Positions 61,580 to 64,000 of a DNA stretch of 64,000 nucleotides are shown here, one piece after another. The notes below the pieces were generated by a model. The model was not told the origin of the DNA and did no database searches. It was given only the letters and a program-made list of their open reading frames with translations. The stretch is taken from positions 62,001 through 126,000 of the forward strand of contig NZ_BEYR01000007.1 of assembly GCF_002933815.1 (NCBI RefSeq), written 5' to 3'. How positions within the stretch are numbered: position 1 is the first letter of the stretch; each line of letters begins with the position of its first letter. Origin of the DNA: Sphingobacterium sp. HMA12 (GTDB lineage: Bacteria; Bacteroidota; Bacteroidia; Sphingobacteriales; Sphingobacteriaceae). The translations under genes and the position numbers were made by a program.

Positions 61580-61618
61580 TGGGTACGGCGGGAATAAATG
61601 TGGTCAAAAAAAATTATC

Positions 61619-61650
61619 TTTAAGGGCGAAACGGATGTTTTGCCCTTAAA
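61619..61650 (+). repeat. Intercistronic hairpin between GH43 and GH92
   Basis: Fourteen-bp stem with one G-U wobble: the arm TTTAAGGGCGAAAC (61619-61632), loop GGAT, arm 61637-61650. No U-tract follows it. It is the third such element in the window's glycan operons. Confidence 0.7.
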
Positions 61651-61674
61651 CCATTCATCACTTAATAATTTAGA

Positions 61675-63930
61675 ATGCTAAATAAGAATATCAATCTGAA
61701 ACATAAAACCTTTCTACGGACAGTTTGTTGTTTTTCTTTTTTGTCTATCTTTTTGCTAAAAGGTTTTTCTCAATCCCAGAAACAGAAAGATTTTGTGGAT
61801 TACGTCAATCCATATATGGGTAATATCAGTCATTTACTGGTGCCAACCTATCCGACTGTTCACCTGCCCAACAGCATCTTGCGTGTCTATCCCGAAAGGG
61901 GCGATTTTACCTCGGATCGTCTCTATGGTCTTCCGCTTATTGTTACGAGCCATCGTGGATCGTCAGCTTTTAATCTGAGTCCAATGCTGCAGTTGCCCAA
62001 GGAGCTTAAACCGGTGCAGTTGTACAGTTATGACCAGGAGGAGATTAAGCCTTATCACTATGCTGTTGTTTTAGATCAGGAAGATATTAAAGTTGATTAT
62101 GCACTTTCCCATCAGTCGGGTATGTATACGTTTACTTTTCCGGGCACAGCGACAAAATACCTGCAATTCAATTCGCGGGATGGGGAATTGAATTGGGATG
62201 GACAAGCTCTGTCAGGCAGTCAGGAAATTGGCAATGGCACACGTGTGTATATCTATGCTGTTCCTGATATTCAACCGACTGGGGTTAGTAAATTGCAAGG
62301 CCAGCAGTTAGAAAAGGGTACGGATGCAAAAGGCAAAAATGCCTGTCTTGTCCTACAGTTTGACAAGGCGGGAACAAATTTAAAAATGAAGTACGGCGTT
62401 TCATTTATTGACGCAGCACAGGCAAAAGCAAATCTAAACCGTGAAATTGCTGATTTTGATGAAAAGAAACTAGCAGAAAATGGCCGTAAAACCTGGAATC
62501 AAGCACTTGGAAAGATTGCTATAGAAGGCGACAGCGAATCAGACAAAAATGTCTTCTATACCTCTTTGTATCGCACCTATGAACGTCCGGTCAACATTTC
62601 TGAAGGTGGACGTTATTATAGTGCATTTGACGGTAAGGTACATTCGGATGATGGTAAGCCGTTTTTTACAGATGACTGGATCTGGGATTCCTATCGTGCG
62701 CATCACCCTTTACGCGTGTTGCTTGACCCAGCGGCAGAATCGAATATTCTCAATTCCTTTGTGCGGATGTCGGAGCAGATGGACAGGCCTTGGCTGCCGA
62801 CTTTTCCGGAGATCACGGGAGATAGCCGCAGAATGAATTCCAACCACGGCGTAGCAACTTTGCTGGATGCCTACCGGAAAGGGATTCGTGGTTTTGATAT
62901 TCAAAAAGCATATCTAGCTGCAAAAGGAGCGATTACCGAGAAAACCTTGGCGCCATGGTCGGGCAAGCCTGCTGGAAAAATGGATGAATTTTTCAAAGAA
63001 AAGGGCTATATCCCGGCTTTGCATCCAGGGGAACAGGAAATTTATCCCGAAGTACATGGTTTTGAAAGGCGCCAGCCCGTAGCGGTCACCCTTGGTACTT
63101 CTTACGACTTGTGGTGTCTTGCACAACTGGCGAACGAATTGGGTATAAAAGCGGATTATGAACTGTTTATGAAGCAGTCTTTTAATTACCGAAATCTGTT
63201 CAATGAACAGACCAAATTTTTCCACCCCAAGGATGAAAAAGGCAATTTTATCATGCCTTTTGACTATGTCTTCGCAGGAGGACAGGGAGCTCGGGAGTAT
63301 TATGGTGAAAATAATGCCTGGATCTACCGTTGGGATGTACAGCACAATATCCCCGACCTGATTAAATTGATGGGTGGTAACCAGCTGTTTGTCCAATATT
63401 TGGATGAAATGTTCCAACAGCCGCTGGGACGTTCCAAATTTGATTTCTATGCACAACTGCCAGATCATACGGGGAATGTCGGTCAGTTTTCGATGGCCAA
63501 TGAGCCGGCCCTCCATATTCCGTACCTCTATAATTACGCTGGACAACCTTGGATGACACAAAAACGCATCCATAAACTGATCGGCGAGTGGTTTAGAAAT
63601 GACCTGATGGGAATACCGGGAGATGAAGATGGCGGTGGTATGTCAGCCTTTGTGGTTTTCTCGCAGATGGGTTTTTATCCGGTTACACCGGGACTAGCGT
63701 CCTATAGTATTGGGTCTCCATTTTTCCGGAAAATAACATTAAGCCTGCCGAACGGAAAATCTTTTGTGATTATCGGAAAAAATGCGTCAGCAAAAAATAA
63801 GTATATCCAATCGGCTACGCTGAACGGAAAACCATGGAACAGCACACAGTTAAACCATGCGGATATCCTGAGCGGTGGTACGCTTGAGTTTGTGCTGGGC
63901 GATAAAGCGAACAAAAACTGGGCAAATTAA
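61675..63930 (+). CDS. GH92 alpha-mannosidase (third copy)
   Basis: 751 residues; hydrophobic leader (LRTVCCFSFLSIFLLKGFSQ) with no lipobox. GH92 blocks: VDYVNPYMGNISHLLVPTYP, DDWIWDSYRAHHPLR, SMANEPALHIPYLYNY with the family's Glu in NEP, and GDEDGGGMSAFVVFSQMGF. It differs strongly from the two copies in the mannosidase operon and lacks the TPYGMVQVSP-type segment, so a different linkage or substrate is likely. As last gene of the third locus it shows that mannose-containing or mannose-like residues are also part of this target glycan. A long terminator follows. Confidence 0.9.
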   Translation: MLNKNINLKHKTFLRTVCCFSFLSIFLLKGFSQSQKQKDFVDYVNPYMGNISHLLVPTYPTVHLPNSILRVYPERGDFTSDRLYGLPLIVTSHRGSSAFNLSPMLQLPKELKPVQLYSYDQEEIKPYHYAVVLDQEDIKVDYALSHQSGMYTFTFPGTATKYLQFNSRDGELNWDGQALSGSQEIGNGTRVYIYAVPDIQPTGVSKLQGQQLEKGTDAKGKNACLVLQFDKAGTNLKMKYGVSFIDAAQAKANLNREIADFDEKKLAENGRKTWNQALGKIAIEGDSESDKNVFYTSLYRTYERPVNISEGGRYYSAFDGKVHSDDGKPFFTDDWIWDSYRAHHPLRVLLDPAAESNILNSFVRMSEQMDRPWLPTFPEITGDSRRMNSNHGVATLLDAYRKGIRGFDIQKAYLAAKGAITEKTLAPWSGKPAGKMDEFFKEKGYIPALHPGEQEIYPEVHGFERRQPVAVTLGTSYDLWCLAQLANELGIKADYELFMKQSFNYRNLFNEQTKFFHPKDEKGNFIMPFDYVFAGGQGAREYYGENNAWIYRWDVQHNIPDLIKLMGGNQLFVQYLDEMFQQPLGRSKFDFYAQLPDHTGNVGQFSMANEPALHIPYLYNYAGQPWMTQKRIHKLIGEWFRNDLMGIPGDEDGGGMSAFVVFSQMGFYPVTPGLASYSIGSPFFRKITLSLPNGKSFVIIGKNASAKNKYIQSATLNGKPWNSTQLNHADILSGGTLEFVLGDKANKNWAN

Positions 63931-63933
63931 AAC

Positions 63934-63971
63934 AAAAAGGTCCTTTGGTCAATTGACCAAAGGACCTTTTT
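63934..63971. terminator. Perfect 19-bp palindromic terminator after GH92
   Basis: The arm at 63934-63952 (AAAAAGGTCCTTTGGTCAA) pairs with 63953-63971 without mismatch and ends in TTTTT, functional in both directions. It lies 4 nt after the stop codon. The last 29 nt of the window contain no other feature. Confidence 0.9.
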
Positions 63972-64000
63972 CGTTAAGCTATTTCCTTAGCTCATTTTTG

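Noticed and set aside
1..64000. CRISPR arrays, tRNA/rRNA genes, IS elements, integrases, phage genes
   Set aside because: No evenly spaced repeats with variable spacers, no cloverleaf or rRNA-like stretch, and no transposase or integrase motif were seen on either strand.

Overview
The window reads as a chromosomal stretch of a Sphingobacteriaceae-type Bacteroidota, most likely Sphingobacterium. That placement is an inference from four SusC/SusD-type pairs, the DUF families beside them, the near absence of Shine-Dalgarno sequences and promoters of the TTTG / TAnnTTTG type. It is dominated by glycan-utilisation genes, with a small drug/metabolism island and a few housekeeping-type regulators. 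No RNA gene, CRISPR array, insertion sequence or prophage was seen.

Region 1 (1-3100): the 5' part of a serine hydrolase, an XRE regulator fused to a DUF4870 membrane domain, a small secreted DUF4468-like protein, and a decayed lipoprotein gene. Region 2 (3.1-27.8 kb): a membrane-spanning DUF6377/SusR-like regulator followed by a probable 23-kb co-directional operon: SGNH esterase, GH38-like protein, GH92, GH2, GH92, then SusD, DUF5004, DUF4961, SusC, SusD, SusC. The enzyme set points to trimming of alpha- and beta-mannosides (N-glycan core or short mannan). A convergent GH78 alpha-L-rhamnosidase closes it. Region 3 (30.7-33.2 kb): a hypothetical protein, an AraC regulator and an SDR oxidoreductase.

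Region 4 (33.2-42.8 kb): SusC/SusD, a convergent GH29 alpha-L-fucosidase, and a classical histidine kinase/response regulator pair followed by a Crp/Fnr regulator. Four copies of an ATTA(A/G)G hexamer in strict 11-bp register stand upstream of SusC, and four more upstream of GH29. In both places they end exactly 22 nt before a TAnnTTTA -7 element. This looks like the response-regulator operator and joins the two transcription units into one regulon. Region 5 (42.8-47.7 kb): isochorismatase-fold protein, MFS exporter and TetR repressor, with the same TTTTGACA-N13-TGTCAAAA palindrome over both the tetR and MFS promoters; then an AraC regulator abutting a metallo-beta-lactamase-fold hydrolase.

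Region 6 (47.9-64 kb): sulfatase and GH110 alpha-1,3-galactosidase on the minus strand, divergent from an unusual one-component regulator (secreted LamG-like and kelch domains, one membrane helix, cytoplasmic winged helix plus BTAD-like domain). This is followed by SusC, SusD, a DUF3823 lipoprotein, GH43 and a third GH92. Three TGTTAAT-type heptamers at 11-bp spacing precede this SusC, matching how SARP-type winged helices bind DNA. The three glycan loci thus each carry a different class of regulator. The most rewarding signals are the operator architectures and the kelch/SARP sensor-regulator.
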